Shown: positions 1 to 8,749, numbered from the stretch's first letter. The stretch: 18,273 nucleotides of DNA from SIG452 sp045540295 (GCA_045540295.1 JAZQGY010000010.1:1-18273); one strand, 5' to 3'. Program-made: numbers and translations. The notes: a model not told the origin generated them from the sequence alone.

Positions 1-10
1 GGTCCATTAT

Positions 11-53
11 GTTATTCAGTTTTCAAGGTTCATTCCCTGTCTCCGAGAGACAG
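11..53 (-). other. rRNA-operon-like leader motif and hairpin
   Basis: Read on the minus strand, this stretch has a perfect 7-bp hairpin (CTGTCTC/GAGACAG, 37-53) followed by CCTTGAAAACTGAATAAC (11-28). The TTGAAAACTGAATAA string is typical of leaders and spacers of Bacillota rRNA operons. With the two strong promoters just upstream, it suggests a 16S rRNA gene just beyond base 1. The rRNA itself is not in the window, so this is inference. Confidence 0.6.
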
Positions 54-60
54 CTTTGTC

Positions 61-89
61 ATTTTATCATAGGTTTTTCCATTTGTCAA
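61..89 (-). promoter_or_regulatory. Proximal tandem promoter (P2) of a probable rRNA operon
   Basis: Minus strand: -35 TTGACA (84-89), 17-nt spacer, -10 TAAAAT (61-66). A/T tracts upstream (about 90-130) resemble an UP element. It sits 110 bp from a near-copy at 171-199, with similar flanks, so the promoter block looks duplicated. Confidence 0.8.
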
Positions 90-170
90 TACTTTTTTTA
101 AATTTTTTTAAAAATTTTTCAACAAAGTTTTTTCTATGAAATTTTTGCTCTTTTTTGTGAGAGCTTTCCC

Positions 171-199
171 ATTATATCAAAGGATTTTCTATTTGTCAA
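171..199 (-). promoter_or_regulatory. Distal tandem promoter (P1) of a probable rRNA operon
   Basis: Minus strand: perfect -35 TTGACA (194-199), 17-nt spacer, perfect -10 TATAAT (171-176), with phased A/T tracts upstream (about 200-245). It lies downstream of the mazF terminator and faces out of the window. Nothing protein-coding is seen in 1-324. Confidence 0.82.
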
Positions 200-285
200 C
201 TATTTTTCTGAAATTTTTTCAAAATTTTTCATTTTTTTAAAAATGAGAAAAACCTCAGTCTCTTCACTATACTATAATATATTAT

Positions 286-320
286 AAAGGGCAAATGCAA
301 TGCTGTTGCATCTGCCCTTT
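286..320 (-). terminator. Terminator of the ppk1-nnr-alr-mazF operon
   Basis: A 15-bp stem, including flanking A/T pairs, with a 5-nt loop begins 4 nt after the mazF stop. The single non-Watson-Crick position is a G.U pair on the minus strand. A T-rich run follows on that strand. Confidence 0.8.
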
Positions 321-324
321 TTTA

Positions 325-666
325 CTACAGCCCGAAGCTGACAAACAAAGCGTCATTCACCGAGTTCATCAGCGTTTCGTCTATATGACCGATTTTTTCT
401 TTCAGTCTACGTTTATCAATGGTACGGATTTGCTCGGTTAAAATTACAGAATCCTTAGGCAAACCGTACTTCATAGCATCAATTGCGATATGCGTAGGCA
501 ATTTGGATTTATTGAGCTGACTGGTTACCGCTGCAGCGATTACTGTGGGACTGTATTTGTTTCCCACATCGTTTTGCACAATCAGAACAGGTCGCACTCC
601 ACCCTGCTCCGAACCGACCACCGGGCTCAGGTCAGCATAATAAATATCGCCTCGTTTCACTTGCAC
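325..666 (-). CDS. mazF: MazF/NdoA-type mRNA interferase toxin
   Basis: Sequence-specific endoribonuclease of the PemK/MazF family, acting on mRNA in the cytosol. The 113 residues match Bacillus subtilis NdoA (EndoA) closely by eye: VKRGDIYYADLSPVVGSEQG at the start, then GGVRPVLIVQND and EQIRTIDK. The residues aligned with the catalytic Arg25 and Thr48 of the B. subtilis enzyme are both present (R25, T48). The start is GTG, with GGAG 9 nt upstream; a second in-frame GTG lies two codons later. It is the last gene of the operon, behind alr as in Bacillus, where an antitoxin gene (ndoAI) normally sits between alr and ndoA. Here the 144-bp gap codes for no antitoxin, so the toxin is unpaired at this locus. 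Length and catalytic residues look intact. Confidence 0.95.
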   Translation of the reverse strand: MQVKRGDIYYADLSPVVGSEQGGVRPVLIVQNDVGNKYSPTVIAAAVTSQLNKSKLPTHIAIDAMKYGLPKDSVILTEQIRTIDKRRLKEKIGHIDETLMNSVNDALFVSFGL

Positions 667-810
667 ACTGATTCACTCTCCATATATCTGATTTCAATAT
701 CAGTTTTTCCCGATCGTGTGCGGAACATACATCAATCTGTTATTTTTATAAAATCAGAAGTTCATTTTTGGATTGTGACTCAAATTACTGTGATATCCAA
801 ACGGGTTTTG

Positions 811-2004
811 CTAAATTTTATCCATATAATTGACGGTTTTCACTAAAGCTTCACCGTCAAAATACGCTTTGACAATTCGTTTTCCCGTGTCACACATCAT
901 TTCATAGTTAATACTGCCGGAGTAACTTGCCATTTCGGAGAAGGAAATAGAATTTCCTCCTGCAGCACCTACCAAAATCACCTCAGTACCGTAGGATACA
1001 TCCGGAATGTCAGTAACATCAACCACAGTCTGGTCCATACAGATGTTGCCCACCTGAGTGGCAAACTTTCCGTTGATGATGACATGGATTTTATTGGAAA
1101 GGTTACGAAAATATCCGTCCGCATAACCGATTCCGATGGCTGCAACGGTTTTTTCGCAATCAGTGACATAGGTTTTTCCGTAGCTGATGCCTTGACCTTG
1201 GGGAACTTGTTTCACCTGCCACACTCTTGCCTTTAATTCCATCACAGGCTCAAGCTTTAAAGAGGTGCGTTCCTGCACATAGTCGGACGGATACTCCCCG
1301 TACAGAATAATACCGGGTCGCACCATATCCAAATGCATTTCGGGATACAGGCAAGTGGCCGCAGAGTTCGCCGCGTGTCGGATGGGGATTTCGAGACCAC
1401 CTTGTTTTAACTTGTTGATAATTTCCAGAAAGAGATTGAATTGCTTTTTGGTAATAGCCTCACTATCCTGACAGTCTGCATTGGAAAAATGAGTAAAGAT
1501 TCCCTCCACACAGATTCCCTCCATTTTGGAAATAGCAAGAATCTGCTCCACAGAAGACTGGTAGGAACTGTCATAATACGGGAACCCGAGACGCCCCATA
1601 CCGGTATCTACTTTGATATGAATGTTTAAGGTTTGGTTGTGCGCTTTGGCGTATTCACTAATTGCTTTGGGTAACTTTTCCTCAAACACGGCAGGAATGA
1701 TATTGTAGGTGAACAAATCTTCCACACATTCCAACGGTGTTGCTCCTAAAATCAAAATAGGCACATTGATTCCGTTTCTACGGATTTGTTTTGCTTCGTC
1801 CACACAGGCAACAGCCAAGTAATCTGCTCCCTGCTCCACCGCAGCGGTGGAAATTTCGTTTACGCCGCAACCGTATGCATCAGCTTTGATAACAGCCATC
1901 ACCTTGGTGGATTGCCCTACATGATTTTTAATAGCGGTGAGATTATGACGGAATCGATCCAGATGAATCTCTGCCCAGGCTCTTGATAATTTATAACTGT
2001 TCAT
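811..2004 (-). CDS. alr: Alanine racemase
   Basis: PLP-dependent interconversion of L- and D-alanine, supplying D-Ala for peptidoglycan in the cytosol. The 397 residues have the normal family length. Visible landmarks are the PLP lysine in VIKADAYGCG (K40), KVDTGMGRLG (131-140), RPGIILYGEYP (229-239) and the second catalytic base in GISYGKTYV (Y275). Start is ATG with AGGGAAGG about 9 nt upstream. It overlaps the 3' end of nnr by 14 nt in another frame, so translation is probably coupled. The nnr-alr-mazF order is common in Bacillota. Confidence 0.97.
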   Translation of the reverse strand: MNSYKLSRAWAEIHLDRFRHNLTAIKNHVGQSTKVMAVIKADAYGCGVNEISTAAVEQGADYLAVACVDEAKQIRRNGINVPILILGATPLECVEDLFTYNIIPAVFEEKLPKAISEYAKAHNQTLNIHIKVDTGMGRLGFPYYDSSYQSSVEQILAISKMEGICVEGIFTHFSNADCQDSEAITKKQFNLFLEIINKLKQGGLEIPIRHAANSAATCLYPEMHLDMVRPGIILYGEYPSDYVQERTSLKLEPVMELKARVWQVKQVPQGQGISYGKTYVTDCEKTVAAIGIGYADGYFRNLSNKIHVIINGKFATQVGNICMDQTVVDVTDIPDVSYGTEVILVGAAGGNSISFSEMASYSGSINYEMMCDTGKRIVKAYFDGEALVKTVNYMDKI

Positions 2005-3445
2005 ATAAAAATGCCTTCCCTATATACTCTGAAATTTTGGTAGCGGTAAGTCCGTATTCGGAGGTTTCTTTTGCTGCTAAATCTCCTGCAAGACCGTGCA
2101 GATATACTCCTAAAACGGCACTGTCAAAAGGAGATGCCCCCATCGCCAACATAGCGCCAATCATTCCTGCGAGAACGTCTCCACTGCCTGCGGTTGCCAT
2201 ACCGGAGTTACCGGTAGTGTTGATACGGATTTCACCGTTCGGAGATGCAATAACTGTTCTTGCGCCTTTTAGCACTACAACAACATTGTGCTCTTTCGCA
2301 TATTTTCCGGACAAATAAATACGGTTTTTATTCACCTCTTCGGTAGATAGCCCAATCAATTTGGCAAATTCACCGGGGTGAGGGGTAATAATCATCGGAC
2401 AAACCTGTTTGGATGCAGTCAGGTAATTTAAGCCTTCGGCGTCTACCACGACAGGTTTACTGCCACAGTTCGCCAGTTTCATTATATGCGAAATGCCGGA
2501 ATTTGACAGATAACCGGGTCCAATGACCAAAGCGTCTGCCGACTCGTACATTTTTTTATATTCTTTATCGCTTTTTACAATGACTTCGGTAAGTTTCTGT
2601 TCAGCCAAGGAGAAAATCTCATCAGGAACCACAGCATAACTGTATCCTGCACCACTGCGAAGTGCAGCGGTGGATGCCATTACCACAGAACCTGCCATTC
2701 CACGGCTTCCGCCAAAGACTGCCACTCTGCCGAAAGTTCCTTTGTGAGAATTGGGATGCCGTTTTGGCATCAAGCGATGAATCATTTTGGAATTCACCAG
2801 CTGCATTTTTGAGTCTAATGCAGCATAGGACTTTTCCGAAAGACCTATCGGAAGCAGTTCAATTTCCCCTGCATATTCGGCTCCGGGATAAATCCAAAGT
2901 CCAACTTTATGGGCTGCCAAAGTGTATGTTTTTTGTGCCTTCACACAAATGCCAACGGGTTTTCCGTTATCGCAGTTTAAACCGCTGGGCACATCAACGG
3001 AAAGCACCCGATGTTTTTCCATCAGCTGCACCGCCTTCAGATATTTTCCGGAAAGTTCCCCTTTCACGCCTGTGCCTAGCAGGGCATCAACACAAACATC
3101 AGCACCCGAAAAATCTTCCAGCGGAATCATAGATACCTGCTTATGTTTGGCGTAAACAATTGCCTGATCGGTCAGAGGATGAATATGGTCTGCTTCGTCA
3201 AAACAAACCACTACCGCAACCCGATAGCCTTCCGATACCAAATTGGCCGCCAACAGGAAACCGTCTCCGCCATTTTTTCCACGACCGCAGAACACGGCAA
3301 TCCGACTGGATTTATCCACATCACGCATCACAGCTTCCGCTAATGCTTTGGCGGCATTTTTCATCAATTGTTCCCCGGATAGCTGGTCAATTGTTTCTCC
3401 CAACTGATCCAGTTTATTTGCCTGGGCACTGTTTAATAACATCAT
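1991..3445 (-). CDS. nnr: Bifunctional NAD(P)H-hydrate repair enzyme (epimerase + dehydratase)
   Basis: Repairs hydrated NAD(P)H: the N-terminal YjeF_N domain epimerises R- and S-NAD(P)HX, and the C-terminal ribokinase-like domain dehydrates S-NAD(P)HX using ADP. The N-terminal domain (about 1-215) shows CGRGKNGGDG (53-62), DALLGTGVKGELSG (120-133) and DVPSGLNCDNG (151-161). The C-terminal domain (about 222-484) shows HKGTFGRVAVFGGSRGMAGS (234-253), TPHPGEFAKL (354-363) and NSGMATAGSGDVLAG (413-427), with the catalytic Asp at about 423. Both halves look complete at 484 residues. The start ATG has AAGGA 6 nt upstream, overlapping the ppk1 stop codon, so it is tightly coupled to ppk1. Confidence 0.96.
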   Translation of the reverse strand: MMLLNSAQANKLDQLGETIDQLSGEQLMKNAAKALAEAVMRDVDKSSRIAVFCGRGKNGGDGFLLAANLVSEGYRVAVVVCFDEADHIHPLTDQAIVYAKHKQVSMIPLEDFSGADVCVDALLGTGVKGELSGKYLKAVQLMEKHRVLSVDVPSGLNCDNGKPVGICVKAQKTYTLAAHKVGLWIYPGAEYAGEIELLPIGLSEKSYAALDSKMQLVNSKMIHRLMPKRHPNSHKGTFGRVAVFGGSRGMAGSVVMASTAALRSGAGYSYAVVPDEIFSLAEQKLTEVIVKSDKEYKKMYESADALVIGPGYLSNSGISHIMKLANCGSKPVVVDAEGLNYLTASKQVCPMIITPHPGEFAKLIGLSTEEVNKNRIYLSGKYAKEHNVVVVLKGARTVIASPNGEIRINTTGNSGMATAGSGDVLAGMIGAMLAMGASPFDSAVLGVYLHGLAGDLAAKETSEYGLTATKISEYIGKAFLYEQL

Positions 3446-3453
3446 AAAAATCC

Positions 3454-5571
3454 TTAGCCTTTCTTTCGTTTACACCATCCGAACAACCATCTGAAAAATC
3501 CGCGTTTTTTCGGAGTTTTTTTGGAAGCAGATGCCACGGCTTCCGCTACAGCCTGCTGCATAAAATGCTTTTGTGCATGGAAGCCTTGCACAGTAGGTTT
3601 TCGTATGTATCTGCCGTCGGATTGCAAGATTCTCGCCTTTACATCATCACAAAGTAAGGAATCCAAATGCGCCTTTAATGTCTGTTTGATGTGAGGAGCA
3701 TATACAGGTGCCGCAATTTCCAGACGACGTTCTAGGTTTCTGGTCATTAAGTCGGCGGAAGAAATAAAGAATCTCTCATCACCGTGGTGATGGAAATAAT
3801 AAATTCGGGAATGTTCCAGATACCGTCCCACAATACTGGTAACGGTGATATTATCCGTTTCTCCCTCAATGCCGGGAACCAGACAGCAAATGCCACGAAT
3901 CACAAGGTCTACCCGTACACCTTTTTTTCCTGCCTCCACCAATTTATCAATCATGGTTTTGGAGGTTAAGGAATTAAACTTCATCATAATATGACCGTCA
4001 CCAAATTCACGGTGAAAAGCAATTTCTTCATCAATCAGGTCACATAAGCCACGGCTGATGCCGTAGGGAGATACCAGAAGATGTTTATATTTCCCATTCA
4101 CATTGGAGGTGGTAATATTATTAAAAAATTCTGCTGCATCCTCACCAATGCCAGAATGGGTGGTAAGAAGATTCATATCCGTATAAAGCTGGGCGGTTTT
4201 TTCGTTGTAGTTTCCAGTGCCAAGATGAACGATATGAGAAATACCACGATCCGTTTTCTTCGTGATCAGTAAAATTTTGGAATGAATCTTATATAAGCTT
4301 AAGCCGTACAGCAGACGGACCCCTGCCTGCTCTAACTGTTCGGAATAGTTAATGTTATTGGCTTCGTCAAAACGAGCACGAAGCTCCATCACAACCAGAA
4401 CTTCTTTCCCCTGCTCTGCCGCTTTTTCCAGCAGTGAAATAATGCGGGAGTTGGAGCTTAAACGATACAAGGTAACCTTAATGGAAATCACATTGGGGTC
4501 TGCCACCGCTTCCTCCAACAGTTGGAAGAAAGGTTTGGTGCTTTCATAGGGATAGGATAAGAACAAATCCTCTTTTTGCAAACGGTCCATCAGTTTTTCA
4601 CCGGGATGGTACCAGGCAGGCAGCTGCGGGGTCATCGGAGAAAAGGTGAGTTCTTCTTTCAGCTCTTTGGGAAGCCGTTTTTCTGCTTCAGAGAAAAAAG
4701 CATAGGACAAAGGAACTTTGTTCACCAACATAATGGATTCCGGCGATTTATGACAAATCAACTTTTTAAATTCTTTGGAAATGGAGTTGGAAATTTCTAT
4801 TCTGACCGGTGCCAAACGGACACGTTTTTTTAAGATGTCTTTCATCATATCACGGTAGTCCACATCCTGATCGTACCAGGCTTCCAGCATTTCCAAATCC
4901 GCATTGCGGGTCACTTTTACCAAACAGGTTTCCAAAATTTCATAACCGGGAAACAGTTTCTTGGCAAAAAAGTAAATCACATCATCTGTTAATACAAATT
5001 CTAACCCCCGACTGCCGGGCAGCTCAATAATTTCCGGCACGGAAGTACTCTTTAACACAAAGGCAACGGTGCTCTTTTCCTTTTTTCTGATATGAAGTGC
5101 TGTATACACGGCACGGTTTTCCAAATGAGGAAAAGGTTGACGGGCATCCACCACCTGCGGAGAAAGCAGAGGCTCTACTGCGTGCTGATAAAAATCCTTC
5201 ACAAAGGAAAGCTGCTGCTTACTTAATTCGGCAGGCTTGAGCAGCCTCACGCCGTGAGCCGACAGTTCTCGCAACACATCCTGGTAGACGCTTTCCTGAC
5301 GGACATAAAATTTCTGGGTGCGTTTTAAAATCTTCTGCACCTGTTCCGCTTCGGTCATTCCGCTTTTATCGTCTTTGGTTTGTTTGCCAAACTGCACGTG
5401 GTCGGTTAAGCTACCCACGCGCACCATATAAAACTCGTCTAAATTGCTGGTAGCAATAGAAAGAAACCGCAACTTTTCAAGCGGCGGCGTCAAAGAATCG
5501 GTTGCTTCATCCAGCACCCGTTCGTTAAATTTTAACCAGCTGAGTTCTCTGTTTTCATAGATTTGAACCAT
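3454..5571 (-). CDS. ppk1: Polyphosphate kinase 1
   Basis: Reversibly polymerises the gamma-phosphate of ATP into polyphosphate. The N-terminal part shows ENRELSWLKFNERVLDEA and LSIATSNLDEFYMVRVG, typical of the PPK N domain. The two phospholipase D-like catalytic domains follow. The autophosphorylated histidine is in LYKIHSKILLI (H430, aligned with E. coli His435) and the second is in LEHSRIYYFHHHGDE (H587, aligned with His592). HLGTGNYNEKTAQLYTD is also present. A basic C-terminal tail (KKTPKKRGFF to CKRKKG) is an add-on. I place the start at the ATG at 5571 (705 residues): GGAG lies 9 nt upstream, whereas a TTG at 5586 would put that GGAG inside the gene. First gene of the operon. Confidence 0.97.
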   Translation of the reverse strand: MVQIYENRELSWLKFNERVLDEATDSLTPPLEKLRFLSIATSNLDEFYMVRVGSLTDHVQFGKQTKDDKSGMTEAEQVQKILKRTQKFYVRQESVYQDVLRELSAHGVRLLKPAELSKQQLSFVKDFYQHAVEPLLSPQVVDARQPFPHLENRAVYTALHIRKKEKSTVAFVLKSTSVPEIIELPGSRGLEFVLTDDVIYFFAKKLFPGYEILETCLVKVTRNADLEMLEAWYDQDVDYRDMMKDILKKRVRLAPVRIEISNSISKEFKKLICHKSPESIMLVNKVPLSYAFFSEAEKRLPKELKEELTFSPMTPQLPAWYHPGEKLMDRLQKEDLFLSYPYESTKPFFQLLEEAVADPNVISIKVTLYRLSSNSRIISLLEKAAEQGKEVLVVMELRARFDEANNINYSEQLEQAGVRLLYGLSLYKIHSKILLITKKTDRGISHIVHLGTGNYNEKTAQLYTDMNLLTTHSGIGEDAAEFFNNITTSNVNGKYKHLLVSPYGISRGLCDLIDEEIAFHREFGDGHIMMKFNSLTSKTMIDKLVEAGKKGVRVDLVIRGICCLVPGIEGETDNITVTSIVGRYLEHSRIYYFHHHGDERFFISSADLMTRNLERRLEIAAPVYAPHIKQTLKAHLDSLLCDDVKARILQSDGRYIRKPTVQGFHAQKHFMQQAVAEAVASASKKTPKKRGFFRWLFGWCKRKKG

Positions 5572-5612
5572 GGCAAAACACTCCAAGGATATTCTAATAA
5601 TATACCATTTTT

Positions 5613-5641
5613 ATTATACTAAAAAAGCCTTCCAATTGCAA
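5613..5641 (-). promoter_or_regulatory. Promoter of ppk1-nnr-alr-mazF
   Basis: Minus strand: -35 TTGCAA (5636-5641), 17-nt spacer, perfect -10 TATAAT (5613-5618). It is about 40 bp upstream of the ppk1 ATG and divergent from the promoter at 5667-5695. Confidence 0.8.
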
Positions 5642-5666
5642 GCGTTTTTCTAAAAAAACTAATCTC

Positions 5667-5695
5667 TTGACAAAAACTTTAAAAAGCAATATACT
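5667..5695 (+). promoter_or_regulatory. Promoter of the ABC transporter gene
   Basis: Plus strand: perfect -35 TTGACA (5667-5672), 17-nt spacer, -10 TATACT (5690-5695). The predicted RNA start lies about 30 nt before the TTG start codon. The two divergent -35 boxes are only 25 bp apart. Confidence 0.82.
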
Positions 5696-5730
5696 ATAAA
5701 AGTGACATATTTTTAAAAAGAGGTGTTTTT

Positions 5731-7464
5731 TTGAAACATATACGTGATTTCCTTTCCTATTATAAACCTCATAAAAAGCTGTTTTTCCAAGATATGTTCT
5801 GTGCCTTTTTAGTGGCGGTGGCAGATTTGGTATATCCCATGATTGCCAAAAACATGATTAATGACTATGTACCTAATCAAAACATCCGTCTGTTTGTGGT
5901 ATGGTCTGGGGTGTTACTGGCAATTTACATTATCAAAGCTTTTTTAAACTATTTTATTCAGTACTACGGCCACGTCATGGGAGTACGGATGCAGGCGGAA
6001 ATGCGACAAAAGCTATTTCGCCACTTAGAAAAACTGCCCTTCTCATATTTTGACGAAAATAAATCGGGTACTATTATGTCTCGCCTTGTCAATGACTTAA
6101 TGGACATTTCCGAGCTTGCCCATCACGGTCCGGAGGACTTGTTTCTATCCCTCATTGTCATGGTTGGCTCCTTTGCCATTTTGTGCACGGTAAATGTGTG
6201 GCTCACGCTCATCACCTTTGCTCTGCTCCCGGTAATTGTGCTGATTGTGGTTTCGCTCCGATTAAAAATGAGCCGTACTTTCAAGAAAACCCGTGTGGAA
6301 TTGGGGGAAGTCAACGCCAACTTGGAAAACTCCATTTCCGGTATCCGTGTGACAAGGGCATACAACAATACCGAAAGAGAAGAAGAAAAATTCCGTCAGT
6401 ATAATGACCGTTATCAAACGGCAAGAAACGAATCCTATAAAGTAATGGGGCAATTTCATTCATCCCTTACCTTCTCCACCGACATTTTATATTTGGTGGT
6501 ACTGGTGGCAGGCGGTATTTTCTTCTTTCAAAATCAGATTGATGCCGGTGAATTTACCATGTATCTGCTCTACATTAACTCCTTCTTACAGCCTCTGCGG
6601 AAGCTTATCAGCTTCTTTGAACAGTATCAAAACGGTATGACAGGCTTTGAAAGAATCCAGGAAGTGTTTTCCGTGCCTCCCGAAGAAGAACCCGAAAATG
6701 CGGTTACCATGAATACCACCAACGGCGATATCACCTTCCGAAATGTTACCTTCTGCTATGAAGAAGCAGAGGAAGACAGAAAACCGGTGATTGAGCATCT
6801 GAATCTGCATATTCCCCACGGAAAAACCGTGGCGTTGGTAGGTCCCTCCGGTGGCGGAAAAACCACGCTTTGCCACTTGATTCCCCGCTTCTACGAAATT
6901 TCCGAAGGTGAAATTTTATTGGACGGTGTAGACATCCGTAACTTGAGCCGTCAGAGTCTTCGCAGCCATATCGGTATGGTAGCGCAAGACGTGTTCCTCT
7001 TTACCGGCTCCATCCGGGAAAATATCGGCTACGGAAATTTAGATGCCTCCGAAGAAGAAATCATCGAAGCTGCCAAAAAAGCAAATATTCACGATTACAT
7101 TATGAGCTTGCCCGACGGCTACGACACCTATGTGGGTGAACGTGGTGTGAAATTGTCCGGCGGACAAAAGCAAAGAATCTCCATTGCCAGAGTTTTTTTG
7201 AAAAATCCCTCCATTCTGATTTTAGACGAAGCAACCTCTGCTTTGGATAATGCCACCGAAATGCTCATACAATCTGCATTGGAGGAACTGTCAAAAGGCA
7301 GAACCACCATCGTAGTGGCGCACCGGCTTTCCACCATTAAAAACGCCGACGAAATCGTAGTGCTAACCGACGAAGGTATCACCGAACGCGGCACCCACGA
7401 AGAACTGCTTCAAAAAGGCGGTTTATACAGCGAATTATATCAGTATCAGTTTAAAACACAATAG
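5731..7464 (+). CDS. MsbA/LmrA-type ABC exporter half-transporter (permease fused to ATPase)
   Basis: Type IV (exporter-class) ABC half-transporter that would work as a homodimer in the cytoplasmic membrane; the substrate is unknown (lipid, drug or peptide are all possible). The N-terminal transmembrane domain (about 1-310) has hydrophobic helices near 20-40, 53-78, 138-178 and 250-290. The ATPase domain (about 332-577) has Walker A GPSGGGKTT (371-379), the Q-loop in MVAQD, signature LSGGQ (475-479), Walker B ILILDE (495-500) and the H-loop VAHRLST (H531). Start is TTG with AAAGAGGTG 5 nt upstream; no ATG fits. No partner half-transporter, peptidase domain or substrate-binding protein is adjacent, so it looks monocistronic. 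Confidence 0.95.
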   Translation: MKHIRDFLSYYKPHKKLFFQDMFCAFLVAVADLVYPMIAKNMINDYVPNQNIRLFVVWSGVLLAIYIIKAFLNYFIQYYGHVMGVRMQAEMRQKLFRHLEKLPFSYFDENKSGTIMSRLVNDLMDISELAHHGPEDLFLSLIVMVGSFAILCTVNVWLTLITFALLPVIVLIVVSLRLKMSRTFKKTRVELGEVNANLENSISGIRVTRAYNNTEREEEKFRQYNDRYQTARNESYKVMGQFHSSLTFSTDILYLVVLVAGGIFFFQNQIDAGEFTMYLLYINSFLQPLRKLISFFEQYQNGMTGFERIQEVFSVPPEEEPENAVTMNTTNGDITFRNVTFCYEEAEEDRKPVIEHLNLHIPHGKTVALVGPSGGGKTTLCHLIPRFYEISEGEILLDGVDIRNLSRQSLRSHIGMVAQDVFLFTGSIRENIGYGNLDASEEEIIEAAKKANIHDYIMSLPDGYDTYVGERGVKLSGGQKQRISIARVFLKNPSILILDEATSALDNATEMLIQSALEELSKGRTTIVVAHRLSTIKNADEIVVLTDEGITERGTHEELLQKGGLYSELYQYQFKTQ

Positions 7465-7475
7465 AACTGTCACAC

Positions 7476-7515
7476 AAAAAGGCTATGACAACACAAATGT
7501 TGTCATAGCCTTTTT
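7476..7515. terminator. Bidirectional intrinsic terminator
   Basis: A perfect 18-bp stem (including terminal A/T pairs) with a CAAA loop, ending in a T run on either strand. It lies between the convergent ends of the ABC transporter gene and the SHOCT-domain gene and can serve both. Confidence 0.93.
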
Positions 7516-7543
7516 CATATATCTGCAGTAACAAATGCACCAA

Positions 7544-8749
7544 TTATAATTTGGCAAGTAAATCTGCCTTTTTCGCATTAAATTCCTCTTCGGAAATAAC
7601 GCCCATATCTTTTAATTTGGAAAGTTTTTCAAGCTGCTCCAGCGGATCTGCTGCCTGTTGTTGCTGCACAATAACCTGAGGCTGCGAACTTGCGTTTTTA
7701 GCTTCTTTGCGATAGTGATGGTATAACGCAACAACCCTCTCTGCTTCCACTTTATACAAGGTATTGATCTTAAGCTGTGCTCCCGCCGTTGCAATCACAA
7801 GATTACAGGTTTTGGTAGCTGCTGTAAGTGCAGTATCCAAAAGTGCGCCTGTAAAACTGGAAACTGTTGTGTTTTGTTCAGTACTTGCCGAAACAATATC
7901 TTCATAGTAGAACTGTTTTACGTTGGCAGTAGCTCCGAAAAGCTCTCTGTCCATTTTCATAATCTGCTTGTTGGTACACACAATATAGTCCTTTGCCGAA
8001 AGAGAATCAAGCCCCCAGGCAAAGTATACAAGAACTTCATCGTCATATACCATGTATTTTTTAATGGCGGAATAAATCTTATCACCAATTTTTTCACGAA
8101 TCAGCTGATCCACTTCTTCATCGGTAATTTTAAAGTCATGATTTTTAATGCAGGTAAAGTAGTGGTCAAGGGTAATAAAGTCCTCGGTAATTGCTTTGTC
8201 AATATCAAAAGTACCAAGTACAAACTCATCGCACTTAAATTCGTATGCGTTATCATTTTTGGAGATGGAAAAACAGCTGATTTCATCGCAGGAAACCTTA
8301 CCTTTTACGATGAATTTCGGATCTTCCGCAAGAGCAATGGCAAAATACAGGTTTGCATCGGTAATTAACAGTTCCTGTCTACCTTCAGATTTTAAGTAAA
8401 TAATCGGCGTTTCAGCATTATTATACTGGGGCCACATCGTGGAAAATTTGGCTACCTGCTTGTCATCGATGTAGGGATACATCATGATTTTACTTTGGCT
8501 GACGCTGTTTGCAGGCAGCAGAATTTTATCGTAAAATTCCTTGGTAAATGCCAGAAGCTCATTGATATCTGTATTTTTCAAAAAGCTGCCGTCATTATTA
8601 TAGGCAGTGATTGCAGATATAATTTGATTGGAGCGTTCCGAAACGAGTTCCACCATTTCTTTTCGGTGTTGTTCAGACTCAGCCTTTTTTTGTGTGTATT
8701 CGGCAGCTGCTGAACCAACTGCATCTTTTATTTTATCAAAAATCCCCAT
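7544..8749 (-). CDS. Uncharacterised protein with PH-like segments and a C-terminal SHOCT motif
   Basis: A 401-residue protein of unknown function. No signal peptide or clear membrane helix is visible, so it is probably cytosolic. The N-terminus (1-60) is helical and charged and begins MGIFDKIKDAVGSAAAEY. Two stretches (about 105-200 and 230-335) alternate hydrophobic strands in the manner of bacterial PH-like domains; for example YIVCTNKQIMKMDRE resembles the strand pattern of bPH domains. A glutamine-rich linker (VIVQQQQAADP) leads to a C-terminal SHOCT motif: LEQLEKLSKLKDMGVISEEE followed by FNAKKADLLAKL. SHOCT motifs are short helical oligomerisation or adaptor segments. Start is ATG with AAGGAG 8 nt upstream. 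It is monocistronic with its own promoter. The SHOCT call is firm; the PH-like call is tentative. Confidence 0.85.
   Translation of the reverse strand: MGIFDKIKDAVGSAAAEYTQKKAESEQHRKEMVELVSERSNQIISAITAYNNDGSFLKNTDINELLAFTKEFYDKILLPANSVSQSKIMMYPYIDDKQVAKFSTMWPQYNNAETPIIYLKSEGRQELLITDANLYFAIALAEDPKFIVKGKVSCDEISCFSISKNDNAYEFKCDEFVLGTFDIDKAITEDFITLDHYFTCIKNHDFKITDEEVDQLIREKIGDKIYSAIKKYMVYDDEVLVYFAWGLDSLSAKDYIVCTNKQIMKMDRELFGATANVKQFYYEDIVSASTEQNTTVSSFTGALLDTALTAATKTCNLVIATAGAQLKINTLYKVEAERVVALYHHYRKEAKNASSQPQVIVQQQQAADPLEQLEKLSKLKDMGVISEEEFNAKKADLLAKL

Noticed and set aside
1..60. 16S-23S spacer rather than an rRNA leader
   Set aside because: The TGAAAACTGAATAA string also occurs in spacers, but two strong promoters and a protein-gene terminator directly upstream fit an operon start better.
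490..846. 118-residue plus-strand frame
   Set aside because: Antisense to mazF and the end of alr, no family resemblance, no ribosome binding site.
7874..8368. 164-residue plus-strand frame
   Set aside because: Antisense to the SHOCT-domain gene, whose promoter, ribosome binding site and domain are clear; the composition is that of a shadow frame.
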